The notes under the pieces: model-generated | Seen by the model: only the letters and a program-made list of their open reading frames with translations | Told to the model about the DNA's origin: nothing | Databases searched by the model: none | Origin: Umbilicaria muhlenbergii | Lineage: Eukaryota; Ascomycota; Lecanoromycetes; Umbilicariales; Umbilicariaceae | Direction: 5' to 3' | Length of the DNA stretch: 64,000 nt | NCBI GenBank assembly: GCA_000611775.1 | Contig: KK106984.1 | Location: 3,071,088-3,135,087, forward strand | In this document: positions 22,786-34,791 of the stretch, in pieces | Layout: every line of letters starts with the position of its first letter | Numbering within the stretch: the first letter of the stretch is position 1 | Translations under genes and position numbers: made by a program

Positions 22786-25748
22786 TCACTGTTCCTTCGC
22801 CGTTTCGCTGGCACTCTCACCCTGAACCCTCGTTTCCCTCATACTCCCACTCACGTCTTCGCCCCCACTCCTACTCTCGCTTTCTTCACCACTTTTACTC
22901 ACGTTCTCATTCCCATTCTCCCCCGCACTCTCACTACTCACCGCACCCTCACTCGCACTCTCCACCCCACTGCCACTCCCTCTCTCACTCCTACTCCCAC
23001 TCCCACCCCCACTCTCCACCTCACCTACACTCCCACTCCCACTCTCCACCCCACCTACACTCACACTCCCACTCCCACTCTCCACCCCACCTACACTCAC
23101 ACTCCCACTCCCACTCTCCACCCCAGTCTCACTCGCATTCCCCCCCTTCCTCACGTCCCCACTTCCCCCCTTCTTCCCCGACCCTTCACTCCGCCTTCTC
23201 GCTTCCCTTTCTTCCTCCCTTGCCCGCCTCTCCGACCTCCTCTCCAATCTAACCCTCGTCTGACTATCAATCCCAACCATTCGAACCAAACCAGTCGGCG
23301 GCCGCCAGCTCTGCACCAGCCTAGCTTCGACCTCGGCGCCGGCCTCGCCTTCTTGATCCCACACGCCCATCGCACCGGTATCCCGCTCCTCTTCCCGCTC
23401 CTCTTCCTGCTTATCTTCCGGCTTAGCCAACCCCTTGATGAGCGGGCCCCAAGACATATGTCGCCGGATGCGAAACCCCGCACCCTCATTCTCGACTGTG
23501 GGGATCGGGGACGCCGTGTCCCCTTCCACCGGTATTCTGTTACCTTGCGCTCCCCCGGGGAATCGCTCTGAAGAGTCCAGATAGGCGGTGAGATCGGAAA
23601 ACGGGCGGTCGAGTTCGTCTCTCCTCTCCCCCACCGGCGCCGCCGCCTCCCCCCGCTTTTTCCCTTCTCCAGATCCGTCGCTACGAAGCCTATACCCCAT
23701 ATCGCCCTCCTCGAAAACCGGTACCCCATCCTCCTCTCCCCTTCCATCTCGCACACCAGACCCCAGCCCCGCAGAGTTCGGATCCGCCTGCCCATCCCGC
23801 CGAACCTGCGTTTCCTTTTCCGCAGAAGGCGGCAAAACGGGCACCATCCACCGCCGAAGTCTCGCCCCCGTCGCCAACTGATTCTCCATGTCATAAAGCT
23901 CAACCCTCCGGATCCTCGCCGGCCGAGTTTTCGGCAACGCCAAAAGATGCGCGAGGTGCTTCTGAAACATAGCCTCACTCGGGACCCACCCGAAGCGGGC
24001 GTGGGGAACGTCGAGTTTAGTCTGCACGACGGTGCCGAGGCGACGCGCGCCGATGGGCGCCGTACTGTCCGAGTTGCGGGCGTTGTGGGTTGTGACTTTC
24101 AAACTCATGCCTTGTTCGGAGAGAGCTCCAAAATGGGTATGGATGAGCATGTGCGGAGACTCGCCATCTTTCTCTGCCTTGGTGGGGAGGGGTTCGGGCA
24201 TAGCGTCCCTGGTCGAAGGGATAGTGCCGAAGATGGTAGTGCGGAAGCCGTGGACTGGGTCGAAGAGGACTTGAGTTTCGGAGAGGTCGCGCGTTTGTCC
24301 ATGTTTGGCCTCCATCTCGCGATAGATGAAGAATTGAACCACGTCTCCTGGCTTGACTACCTCACCGAGGACGGCGTGTTTTTCTGCTTCGAGATCTCCG
24401 TCGTCTTCAATTGTCGGCTCGGATGCTTGGTCGGACCGACTATAGGACGAATGTGGATCCAACGAAAGAAGACCTTGCTTGATACCCCACCCTCCTCCTC
24501 CGCTGAGGACTTTGTGGAGACGAGCACCATCCTCAATGTACGAAAAGATCCTTTTCTCCCTCGTACTTTGAGGCTGGCTGGTCCAAATTTCTTGCGGCGT
24601 CACAAGCGCCCAAACACCTATTCGTTTCTCCGGAGAACCGAACCGCGCGAAGTAGTTATGTATATCTTTCTCCAACTCTTCGGATGCGGGGACCTGCTCT
24701 TCAGGAGTATCCCCAGTCTGAATCCGACGTATGATATTCCCCATTGCCGCAGTCACGCGTCGGGGCACGGTGATGGGTACCAAGGGCAGACGCACACTAA
24801 GTTCACCTTCCCCGATTGACCTTGTCAAGTTTAACGTTTGCTGTGTCAATGAAGTCTGCTTGACACGCTTGAACTCTGGGTTTTCTCCCTTTTGCATCAC
24901 AGTCCACCGCTGCGCAAACATTGTTGAAGTCTGCCCGTTATGAAACATAGTGTTTGCTAGAGGTAGCTCGAGCGAATGCGTCGTGTATATCAGTGGTGGG
25001 AACCTCTCCGCAGCCCATTGCCGCCATGCCTCTGGAGGTTCGTACGAGAAAGAAATAGTGGAGCGTTGTTGGATATCCATGCTTTCCCGTTCTTGGCTTT
25101 CCTGGCGTGGAGACCACAGATCGGGAGCCGTCCGGTGGGACTCGCACAGAAGTAACGAGATCCCATCGGAGCCAAGACCGTGATTGTGCGGTATATCTGC
25201 TCCGATAGCTTTGAGATATTCTTTTGGAACATGTGGAACACTGTCGACCACTGCAACCAACAAATCGAACTCCCGATCGACCTCGAGCGTAGAGAATACA
25301 CAACGAAGGACATGTTGTAGAAAAGAAGAGTCCTCATCCAGGAAGTTCGAAAGGGACGGAGTGACGAAAAGGACAAGTAGCGGTGTCCTGTGAGCCAAAT
25401 GTCGTGTCAGACGAGGGAGCTTGAATGAACCTGATGACTGTGAGTGTCAGTGTGAGTCAATTGTCCATCTATCGGACGAGGGGTTCAAACAATAAATAGA
25501 GTTGAAAAACTTACAAATAGTGACAGCCTCCGGGAAAGAATTGAGCCCTGATAGAAAGGGGTGCCAAATTTTCCTTCAAAGGAGGCCTTGGTAACCACGC
25601 TTTCTGCTTCCTCCCTGTGTTGGGCCCATATCCTTGTCGTAGAGAACCACTGTATGTGGCCATGATTTACGGCCAATGGACGGTATCGTAGTTTCCTCGT
25701 CGTCCGTAGGCATGATAGACATCGGCGTGGAAGGAGAGGTGTTGACAT
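22786..25748 (-). CDS. Large conserved ascomycete protein with mitochondrial-type N-terminus
   Basis: Two exons, 25748-25515 and 25437-22786, give 961 residues; a 77-bp intron (GTAAGT...CAG, branch CTGAC) joins them in phase. The first 45 residues have many Arg, no acidic residues and hydroxylated positions (PLLPRRCLSCLRTTRKLRY, then FSTTRIW), a good mitochondrial presequence. Residues from about 85 on (APLLVLF-like strand, LTRHLAHRTPLLVLFVTPSL) begin a folded region of about 450 residues. It includes the Gly-rich motif SGGGGWGIKQGLLSLDP, which I recall from uncharacterised proteins of filamentous ascomycetes. No enzyme family is recognised. The C-terminal 250 residues are charged and then built of SGSV/GGVES repeats encoded by a DNA tandem repeat. 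A matrix protein is a reasonable guess; the function is unknown. Confidence 0.8.
22955..23140. repeat. Coding tandem repeat (Ser/Gly repeat of the neighbouring gene)
   Basis: A C-rich array in which a unit of about 36 bases (CTCCACCCCACCTACACTC plus CCACTCCCACT-like variants) recurs at least three times, embedded in shorter CCCACT repeats. On the minus strand it encodes repeats of the type GGVESGSGSVSV in the tail of the mitochondrial-type protein. Length variation would keep frame, since the unit is a multiple of three. Confidence 0.85.
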
Positions 25749-26627
25749 CGTTATCAGAAACAGTGGTCCTGCTTCTATAATCTGTCGGTTCTTGGGCGTA
25801 AATGGCCTGAGGTTGCGCAATGGGACATCGTGAGCATCGCGCTTAGTACTGATGCGGTATCAGTACACGTAAACCAGTTGTGGAACACCTCCAAGCCACT
25901 GACCTTCTAGATACTACAGGAATGGATCCTGTATATTATTTCTGCAACTTCTCGAGGGATTTAATAACGCGAGACATGGGCACCTCTAGGCTCCAAACTG
26001 CATACATTGCGGGATGTCGGCTACCGTAGTAGGGCTGAGGGCCTGAGGAGCGCCAGCTTAGTGTGACGGTATCGACGCCACAAATAAATAGGATTGTACT
26101 TGCTCCATGAAGCCCCATGATGCTACCACCATCATTCCCTTACACCTTCAGCGGGGAAAACCGTAGTTTACATCACAGTCCACGATCGCCCATGTCTTTC
26201 ATTTACAACCTTTACATAACCCCCCAAGCCACTTGAGCTCCCCTATCTGCCGACTGTGCAAGCCCATAGACATCCACTCCACGATCCTATCCCGAACCGC
26301 TACACGACTCAGCTTCTGACCGGACGTGAACATCTGACCAAACGTGAACTTCTGATCGGACTTGGACTTCTGACGGACGTGACATGAATTGGAAAATATG
26401 GTTTTTCTATAAGCGGTCTCTAGAGCATGGCACACACGTCCCAGTCTCCCCCCCCCACAGATGCAAGTAGATACCCCGTATTAACGTCATACAAGAAAAA
26501 GGTGGCCGCGATGTCCTAGATGCTCACCAGAACGCCCGGGCTATGGTGTACACACATGGCAAGGCTAGAACCCCAAATATAAACCGACAGAGCCTGAAAA
26601 GGAGAAAATGCACCCATCCAAGAGGTT
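25749..26627. other. Intergenic stretch with a short tandem repeat
   Basis: About 880 bases between the promoter side of the mitochondrial-type gene and the 3' end of the mannosyltransferase gene. It holds four imperfect copies of an 18-base unit. No gene is seen. Confidence 0.5.
26314..26386. repeat. Imperfect 18-bp tandem repeat, four copies
   Basis: Units of the form TTCTGACCGGACGTGAAC recur about four times with a few differences each, in intergenic DNA. No function is evident; it could be a chance local duplication or a binding-site cluster. Confidence 0.7.
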
Positions 26628-27843
26628 CTATTCGTCATAGTGGTATACCTGCACCAACAGTATATCAGTACATGTGTCTCGTACCCGTGTCCCGACGTCA
26701 TAGGGCCCGGGGCCAAGGAGGGAGAGAACTCACGAAATAATTCGGCAAGCCCCAACACGACCACCCCAATCTCCTCGCCATCTTCGCGAACCCTTCCGTC
26801 TCGATCAGGTGATAGAACGCAAACGGCGGGAACATTGCCCCGTCCCTATGTACCTCGGCCTTGACGAGCAACGCCGTGCCTCCGACCCCATCCAGCGACA
26901 TGATTTTCCTCTGATCTCGTCCCTCGTTCTTATCGGCCAACATGGCCATCAGCGTGCGGTACGTCGCCATATCTCTGTAGCCTTCTAGGATAATCTCGTC
27001 TTGTGCCATTTTCGCGGCGAGGGCCTGTGCCGCGCTGCTATCTTGCCAGGAATTATAGTCGTAGGGCCGGATGTCTGATTTGCCCGTCTCCTGGTTCGTG
27101 TAGCGCTGCATACAATTCGGGACGATGATTGGTTTATCGTGCGAGGCCAGGTCTTGGATCAGTGTTGGCGGCGTTTCGATGATATCGGAATCGAGCCAGA
27201 GAACCCAGGCGGTGGAGGGGCCGAGGGTGGTGAACAGAAGGGAGTTGCGGGCGCGGGACATGGCTGCCCGCCGCGCTTTTTGGTTCTCCATTTTATGGCG
27301 TTCAGCTTCATCTTGAGAGGGTATCGGAGGGTCGAAGTCTTGACGGAGGATGGTGATGCTCGCGAAGCGGTTTTGTTCAGCGCCTGATTGCGTCTTCGTG
27401 ATAGCGGCTTGGAGAGCGGAGGTCGCGGCGTTGCCTTCGCGAGTCTTCGGGATGATAAAGCCCAGGGCAATCAGATGGTGTGGATAGGTCAGAGCTTCAA
27501 GATTGTCCCAGTAGCCCTGATAGAAGCGAGCGAGAGGAGTCAGGATAAGGAGGGTCTCCGAGTTGCCGGCTGGATCGGCGGATGTGGTCAGGTTATTGAG
27601 ATGATAGTGAACCACAGGCGGCGGTGTTCGTTGGCCGTTGGCCTGGACGACTTCTTTTCGATAGGCAGCTGTGGGTGGCGATAAGGGATTGGAGGCTGGA
27701 AGATTGTGTTGTTGTTTGGACGTAGGAAGGCTCGGGGCTCCTTGCGAAGGGGAGAGGAGAAACCATAGGAAACCAATGGAAAGCAGCGCTGCAAGTATGA
27801 GGCTGATTGGACTGGCCCGTCGAATGGATCGGGCCATTGCCAT
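26628..27843 (-). CDS. mnn9: GT62 alpha-mannosyltransferase (Mnn9/Anp1/Van1 family)
   Basis: Two exons, 27843-26734 and 26648-26628, give 376 residues. The second exon encodes only seven codons (VYHYDE and stop), completing the family ending NYFVYHYDE. The protein is type II: a short basic N-terminus (MARSIRR), one membrane segment (about residues 12-29, ISLILAALLSIGFLWFLL), a Pro-rich stem, then the GT62 domain. Landmarks are ILTPLARFYQGYWDNL, HLIALGFIIPKT, the DxD-like metal site in VLWLDSDIIETP, and KIMSLDGVGGTALLVKAEVH. The family builds the alpha-1,6-mannan backbone of outer-chain N-glycans in the cis-Golgi as subunits of mannan polymerase complexes. Mnn9 is favoured over Anp1 and Van1 by the short stem and N-terminus, but that choice is less certain than the family. 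Confidence 0.9.
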
Positions 27844-29177
27844 GATGGGAGACTGTGTGCTGCACCACCGAGGGGGAATCGGCGAGCTTCGTCAGCGCGT
27901 CGCCCCTTTCGGAGGCAAAGTGTTCTCTATTCCCTAGACGATGAAATCGAACCGAAATACATTCCTATGGGTAGGATGATGCCTTGATGGTCATGAAGGG
28001 TTGTCCAAGGTCGAAGGCATGGTGGTGGGAAACGGAAGTCGAGTTGCTTCAGCTGCCTTACCTTACACCTTGCATTTGCAAAACTCCTGAGCGTCGAGTG
28101 CGCCAAAGTGCAAGCCTCCAAAAGCATCTCGGCAGCTGCCGGCCAAACCTTTAGCGTGGAGTCTAAACGCAGTCAAAGACCCTGTACAGTCGCACACTTG
28201 CTCTCCGTACCACCAACCATTCCAGTCCCGCGCCGGCAGTAACAAGATTTATGTACAACTATGCTACGTTCTCCATGTAACAGAGCGACGTGATCGATTG
28301 TGTCACTTGGATAGCCTGTTTCGGGGTGATTTCCCCCCCCCGAGACTACACCTGGTTCATGCTCGAGAGATGGCGAAGCGTAAAGAGATCCGCAAACATG
28401 GAATCTAAGGACTGAATACAGTGATCACGCTCAATCAATTGCTCTACATCCCTTACACGAATCCGTTTTATACTGTTCATGAACCATGTAGAGAGATCAA
28501 ACAATTCGACTTGAATGAGCTCCTCTAAGCTACCGAGCCCTAAATCAATCCAACCCAGTCGTAGAGCCCCTATCCAGTGCTACCAAGTCTCTCGTCGCTG
28601 TCCAACGGCCTATGCACAAGATACGCCCAAGAGCAACGCTATATGGAAACCGGGCCAAGCACGAGAAGGTGGTCGCTTGCGAGCTTTGTTACTCCGAAAG
28701 CGACATCGAAGCAGCCAGGCAGTGCACGCCGCCAACTTTGAGTCTTGCGCACTACCAAACGCGCCATCTCGGGAGACATCAACACCGTAATGCCGGAGTA
28801 GAAAGCCGTGCTTTAGTCGCAAACGCAGAAGGGGTAAAGAGTGTGTTAGTATCGTGTGGAATCGTGTTGCTTCGCTCAAATGTCGCTCGAAATGTCGCTC
28901 GAAATGCCGGTGTATACAAGAAGAGAGCCGGTGCTTTTGGGACTTTTGAAGTTGTGAGAGGAGAAATTGAGAGACGAGGGACGCCTTCAGGTGGAAGACC
29001 GGGATCCGGGGATCTGCCAGTGAAGGCCCATCTGGCTGCGCAAACCGGGTTAGGCGGAGAAAGAACGACACCACAAGGTGCCTTAAGGATCGGACCTCCT
29101 TAAGAAGAGGCGCAACAGCTCCAAGGAAGCTCGATCGTACAAGTGATAGGTTTGAGGCTTGAAAGCCCGTGCTCTCG
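27844..29177. other. Intergenic stretch without a recognised gene
   Basis: About 1.3 kb upstream of the mannosyltransferase gene and downstream of the proline-rich protein gene. It contains a short direct repeat (GTCGCTCGAAAT twice near 28882). Biased frames on both strands show no domain. Confidence 0.5.
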
Positions 29178-31988
29178 TCACGAGCCTTGCTTTTCCTTTG
29201 ACTTCCAGAAGTGCATCAGGCGACTCATGCGGCTGCCCTTCTTCTTCTCCGTCTTCTCCACATACTCCGGTTGTGGGCGCTCCTCGATCGATAGTTTGCT
29301 CCTTTCTCCGTAAGAGCCTCCAACGAGCCTTGAAAGACTGGCAAGACTGGAGCGCTTGCATGCGGATTGACGCGTACGTGCAGGTACCGCTGCTGAGATT
29401 GAAGGAGGCCGTTCTGCACTCAAGCGCGCATCTGGGTTGAAACCAAACCGCGGTGCAGGATAGGCACTGATCATGGTAGAGGCACTGCTCGTCAATGACG
29501 GTACATCGTCGACAGACACTCGGAGGTCTTGCCCCATCTCACCGGCCCGTGACGAGCTGATGGTAGCCCGGTCAGTAATGGAGGAGGTCGCTGTGCCAAG
29601 GCGAGGTACGTCGAAGGAGTTGCCACTAAAGTCCGGTGAGGATACCACTGATGACGGAGTTTCAGGTGTGACAAAGTAAAAGCCAGGCCTTGGAAGACCA
29701 AGCTCGATAGGCGCAGACGCAGGGCGATTGAACCGGGGATCATTCGATAATGTGGGTTCGATGATCGTTTCGTCAGATGATTTCGTGATGACGGAGGCAC
29801 GGGGCTCTTCATGGGCTTCAACTATATCAATGGGGCTAGTTTCCTCGTGAATGATCTCCGACTTGAGAGATCCGGCTGACTTCTGCTGCTTGACGCTGCT
29901 GCTGAATTGCCTCCGTTCTCCGTCGCTCAGTCCACTGCCCTTCCGCTTTAAACCTCGTTGATTGGAGCTCTCAGGATCCGAGAGATCGGAGTCGGCAATT
30001 TGTACGCCAAGGCCGAGAACGCCGCCAGTCCCATGCGGTACGTCTTCGCTGCTCGCATCCAGTAGCGATGGCGTCGTTGCTGGGCGTTCATCGTCCTCTT
30101 CCTCCTCTTCCTCAAATACGTCGGCCATTGTCGAATTGCTATTCAGACGCGGTATTCGGAATTTCATGGGAGGCATTTCAGGTGCACTTTCGGCTCGTCG
30201 GTGATGGTAGTCGGTGCCAAAACTAGTGAATCCTCCTGCAGCTCCGCTGCTATACATTCGACGTCTGGCGGAAGAAAAGCGGGCGGTATGAGGACTATGG
30301 GGTTCTTGGCCCAGTGTTGGAGTGTTGAATGGCCCTAGAGCAGCATCGAGATCAAGCATTGGACTCAGAGCTTCAGAATCTAAATCCGGACTTGATCGGC
30401 GTGGCTTCCAGCTCATGTAGTCGGATTGGACTTGAGCAGGCTGAGGAGCCTCGTCGAGCGGCGTATGGATCACGCAAGTGGTGTCTTCATCAAAGTTCAC
30501 ATCTTCCAAGTTGAAGTCTGTTGGAGAACAGTAGTTGCGCAGGGGAGGAGTGGGAGATCGTCGACTCATAGCTTTTTCTTTCGGACTTGGGTGTCTTCCC
30601 TTACGTGATAATATTGATCCAGCCCATGTCTTTACTTTTCTCTGCCTCTTAGCGATCTTTGGTTCGGACCCTGACCTAGATCTGCTACGCGATGTTCCGT
30701 CGTTAGTTGACGCCTCCCGGCTATTGGTCCGCTGGATCTCTGGGGTTTCTGGTAGTGAGACCGGGTATGAAGGCTCGGGACGCTCGACTTCAGGGCTGTT
30801 CTGGAGGGACATGCCACTTGTACAACGGTCGTTGCCGGCGAAGCTCCTTTTCCGAGGCGATTCAGATGAGCCGCCAGCCTCAACACATTTGCTCGACGAC
30901 ACAGAAACGGAAGCTGAGTCCATAGGTAGACCGGAATTCTCATTGTTACCAGGGTCAAGTCGAAGTCCACTCATGGTAGGATCAGTGGTGCTATGCCTAG
31001 TCTCAGTAGTACGATATTCGACAGACGCATCCATGGAATGGCGTCCCCGCTTGGCAGAAGGTGGGCTTGAAGTACCACCACTAAGGATCGATGATGTGCT
31101 GCCCGTGACCGAATGATTGGCACGAACGGTTGACATGCTGCTCGAGGTCTCGGAAGAGACGGTCGACAACGGCCGTGGTATAAACTCAATCGTGTCGGAA
31201 AAGCCAACTCTGGCCACACGGGGTGGGCCTGGTGTAGGGGCGCTCTCACGGCGATCGAATGACACAGTCGCACGGTGGCCACGCGATGGAAGTTCAGGGT
31301 GCGAGATCGACCTGTTTATGTCCTGGAGGAAGCCAGATCGCCTGTTCGGATCTGAGGGTGTTGATGGTGCACTGCCGGCTCTCGTCGTAAGGTTGTCGGT
31401 TGACGGCTTCAAGATCATCGAGAGATCGTGACTGGATACAGCACCCGATCGACGGTGAACATGACCACGCCTAGCCGTTGGTGGGCCAAGCTTGGGGGTC
31501 GCAGGAGGCGGGGGTAGGGATCCTTCACCCTTCGTAGGACTTGTGCTCATCAGGCCCGGTCCGCCGGCCTTCCCATCTCCGCCAATGAACTCGCTGCCAC
31601 CTCTCCGATGCCCACCGGCTCGAGGGTTTATCGGTATGCTCTTAGTTGGAGATGGTGGGACGACTTCAACGCCAGGGCTTGTGTTTTCCGAGGCCGCAGG
31701 ATGGAAGTCAAAGGCTGGTAAGGCATTGATGGACAGTCTTTGAGGTCTTGTACGAGTCGCAGTACGTCTATTGCCCGCCGCACCCATTGACAGTATAGCA
31801 TTGTGGCCAGCAATTGCCGGCTGAGGTTGCTGTTTTTCGTCGGGCCCAGCTTGCACAGGGAAGACGAACGGCGGATTTGGTTCTGGACGACCTGGGACAG
31901 GGTGATCATGGTAATGAGGACCGAGATCCAGTGAATCGAGGGTACTTCGTCCTATGAAAGGCTGTAGAGGTGGAGATATTTGTGCCAT
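29178..31988 (-). CDS. Pro/Ser-rich protein of the fungal 'cell wall proline rich' type
   Basis: A single-exon frame of 936 residues starting at ATG 31988. It is mostly disordered: Ser, Pro, Thr and Arg rich, with many SP sites and several acidic runs (VFEEEEEEDDERPAT). Recurring conserved islands are LSINALPAFDFHPAA, RRGHVHRRSGAVSSHDLSMIL, ARVGFSDTIEFIPRPLSTVSS and a basic C-terminus (SRMSRLMHFWKSKEK). In Aspergillus and other ascomycetes, proteins with these islands are annotated as 'cell wall proline rich protein'. There is no signal peptide here, so the historical name is doubtful. The basic amphipathic C-terminus and the histidine/arginine islands look more like a cytoplasmic protein regulated by phosphorylation or 14-3-3 binding (RRSGAVS-like sites). 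That role is inference. No intron is needed. Confidence 0.8.
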   Translation of the reverse strand: MAQISPPLQPFIGRSTLDSLDLGPHYHDHPVPGRPEPNPPFVFPVQAGPDEKQQPQPAIAGHNAILSMGAAGNRRTATRTRPQRLSINALPAFDFHPAASENTSPGVEVVPPSPTKSIPINPRAGGHRRGGSEFIGGDGKAGGPGLMSTSPTKGEGSLPPPPATPKLGPPTARRGHVHRRSGAVSSHDLSMILKPSTDNLTTRAGSAPSTPSDPNRRSGFLQDINRSISHPELPSRGHRATVSFDRRESAPTPGPPRVARVGFSDTIEFIPRPLSTVSSETSSSMSTVRANHSVTGSTSSILSGGTSSPPSAKRGRHSMDASVEYRTTETRHSTTDPTMSGLRLDPGNNENSGLPMDSASVSVSSSKCVEAGGSSESPRKRSFAGNDRCTSGMSLQNSPEVERPEPSYPVSLPETPEIQRTNSREASTNDGTSRSRSRSGSEPKIAKRQRKVKTWAGSILSRKGRHPSPKEKAMSRRSPTPPLRNYCSPTDFNLEDVNFDEDTTCVIHTPLDEAPQPAQVQSDYMSWKPRRSSPDLDSEALSPMLDLDAALGPFNTPTLGQEPHSPHTARFSSARRRMYSSGAAGGFTSFGTDYHHRRAESAPEMPPMKFRIPRLNSNSTMADVFEEEEEEDDERPATTPSLLDASSEDVPHGTGGVLGLGVQIADSDLSDPESSNQRGLKRKGSGLSDGERRQFSSSVKQQKSAGSLKSEIIHEETSPIDIVEAHEEPRASVITKSSDETIIEPTLSNDPRFNRPASAPIELGLPRPGFYFVTPETPSSVVSSPDFSGNSFDVPRLGTATSSITDRATISSSRAGEMGQDLRVSVDDVPSLTSSASTMISAYPAPRFGFNPDARLSAERPPSISAAVPARTRQSACKRSSLASLSRLVGGSYGERSKLSIEERPQPEYVEKTEKKKGSRMSRLMHFWKSKEKQGS

Positions 31989-34791
31989 CCTCGCTGTCGT
32001 GACCTTGGACGGTACGATTTCATCAAGGGTGGAGCAACCTCCACTGGTCCGTGTGTCCCTCCAGTGGTCTATTGTACTAAGGTCGTTGCTTTGGATTATG
32101 TTGTCTATCGAGCGTTTGGCGTCAATGTCTGGAAAGATCTCGGGGTCCCTGGATGATTAAAGGTCGGTACGGCAGGGTAAAGGAGTGAGCCGGGCGTGAT
32201 TGACGCTCCGGGAATTGTACGGCAAGTAGATGAAGACAGCACAGTGAAGGGCAGATGCTCAGCTGCAATGAGTTGTCAGCCCCGGTGAGTAGGGCGTTGA
32301 AGGGCGTCTCACAAGCAGGGTGCAGGGAACGAACGGGTGGAGAGTCACGTACCTAATGAGAGTGGATGCGAAGCTGCAAAAGGGCGAATGAGCGTGGGAA
32401 AAGGAGTGGACGGCGACGAGACCTCGCAGAGAGCAAGTCTGCAGGCAACGGGCCCGATGATGCTGAGGATCGGAGTGGGGATAGGTAGGGTCAGGAAGGA
32501 CCTTGAAGCGGGATGGGCACGCCCAAGGTGGTCGAGGAGGTGGAAGAGGCAAGTTCAGCAGTGCCAGAGATGTACTACTGCTCTACGCTCACTGGAGAGG
32601 GGGCAGGCTTGGCACTTGCAATCCCGACGGCCAAGCGAGATTTCCGATCAGCTGCCAATAACAATCCACTCGCGACTCCACCGGGGCCTGTGTTCTCTCC
32701 GCCACGCACGCCAATTCGTGCCCATTCGTGCCCGTTCTTCCTCGTTGCTCCCTTCGCCGGACCTGCTGGAGTCGTGGTTTGGGCAAGTAGCAAGTAGCAT
32801 GTAGCAGGTAGGTAGCAGGCAGCAGGCAGCAGGCAGCAGCTGGCAGGTATCCGTGAGTGCATGTACATGCGCATAATTGCTACTTCACACGACCGTGGTC
32901 CCTACGGTTCCATTGGGGTCTCCGCTGCGCTTTGGAGTCGTACCGCATGATCGTTATGTTTGCTTCCACTGTGCTGTTATCTTCAGGCATCGCAATGCGA
33001 CCAATGATGCGTCGGGAGGCGCTTCATGCGTCCTACGTCCTGCGTTCCCCTCACTGCGAGGGCGAGCACGGACAGCATCTGGGACGGAGGCAGTACGGTC
33101 GTGGTACAGAGGCTTCAGACGTACCTCATCCCATTCTCCAGACGTGATAGTGCCGTGTCCGTCATCATTCGAATCACAAATACGTACATTAGTGAGACGG
33201 TCAATCGACGAGAGCCTTCAGGTCCTTCCGATTGTAGTAAGCACTTGCCCCTGATCAGATAAGGTGACGCCTCTCGTAAGGGACTGTGTAGCGATTCCAG
33301 CCTTTCCACGCTTTGCAGCCCATGTCCCCCGGGGGGGATTGCAAACCCCTGGCCATTCCCGGCCGTCCACTCGCTCTTTTCCGTGCTTCAGCACAAGCCA
33401 CATCATCCACGAATGCAGCGCATCTGACGGCCCAGTGACCAAACACCATGCTAGTCCTGTTTGTCCGCGCGGGAGCTACGAGACTTTTCTCATCCTCCCC
33501 TACTGTCTTGATATCCGGGGACGGCACAAGATTAACTAACCTTCGTGGGCCAGATCGACCGACACTATTTGTTGGCTCCAACAACGTGCGAGACTCGACA
33601 GGCGAGACCCCGTACTAGTGTTTTTTCCCCATCAACTACACTTCCTTAGATATAGATTAGAAGATTTTCATGAGCGTACAGAGTACAGATCCGTACCTTG
33701 GACGTGCCTAGTAACCGCGAGTGGGTTTTGGGCTCTTGCCTGCTTGATGATCTACAGCGCTGCAGGCTGGGCGCAGACAATCTACACCGCCAGGGCGACC
33801 CGCCGCAAAGCTCGCACACAATGTGAGGAGAGAATAATGGCTCATGCAGAGATCTGGTACCGTATACTCGCAATTCAGTGGACGGATGGTACTGGTGATC
33901 CGATTGCACATGGCGTTCATGCGGAGCAGGTAAGACGCTGTGTGACTACGGGCAGCCATTCAAATGTCTTTACGCTTCAACGGTTATTAACTTGTACCAC
34001 AGGCTGATTCCTTGTCTATTATGTGTTTCATACATCGTGCGGGGCGGCTCCAATCAGCAATTTCGCACATTGTCACCTACGTGGCAGATAAATGCTTTTT
34101 CATGTTTCTACTTTTGAAGTCCTACTTACGATCCTATGATACTACTGTAAGGATTCTCGGAGCATCTTTACGCAGCTTCTTACTTGGGCTAAGCCTCGTG
34201 CAGGTACGGAGTACGATCAAGGGCGAAGATCGACGTCCAGGACGAGTGAGCGCATCGGGGCTTCTCATGCTCGTGTTCTACGGCCATAAGAAATTCTAAG
34301 TTCCAGAGATATTACCACGGCCTCGGGTCAGCTGAACGAATGCCGTTCATGCTGCGTAACGGGGAAGCAAGCAGCCGTATCGGTACCTAGGTTTCTGTTT
34401 CATATGTCACCTGCCACTCTACCTTCCCGCTCCGATGTATATACCAGGCGCTCCAACGGAATCAATAAGAACAAGACCCACGTGCCCGGTGCGAGGCAAT
34501 TGAGTTTGATTCCGGACAGTGGCGGTAGAGTAGCAACAAGTCGTTTGATACTGCTTCCTATTTACTACTGTAAAGATCATATCGTAGAAAATTCAAGGAC
34601 CACGTTGTGGACAGAGAAAATCTTTCATGTACTAGGATGTAGAACACCTTACAATGCATTTCGTACGCCTCAGGAATCGAAAAGCCATACTCTGACAGCC
34701 CTCCTAACTCCTCGCTGTGAAACCACGAAAGAAGTGTTCGGTATCTCACGACCGATCCATACTGTGATACCGCACCCTATCTATCCCGCAA
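31989..34791. other. Long intergenic stretch without a recognised gene
   Basis: About 2.8 kb between the proline-rich protein gene and the 3' end of pex4, both on the minus strand. It holds a GCAGGCA repeat and many short frames. The plus-strand frames at 33618-34299 have no recognisable domain, and the stretch shows no RNA gene that I can identify. Confidence 0.5.
32787..32846. repeat. GTAGCA/GCAGGCA microsatellite
   Basis: A degenerate tract of seven-base units (AGTAGCA, GGTAGCA, GGCAGCA) repeated about eight times in intergenic DNA. Confidence 0.85.

Noticed and set aside
22955-23140. Regular repeats considered as a CRISPR-like array
   Set aside because: There are no unique spacers; it is a coding tandem repeat in a eukaryotic gene.
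22702-23571. 289-codon plus-strand frame rich in Pro and Thr
   Set aside because: Antisense to the tandem-repeat tail of the mitochondrial-type protein; the content is repeats only.
33618-34299. Plus-strand frames of 129 and 95 codons
   Set aside because: No conserved motif; likely chance frames in a long intergenic region.
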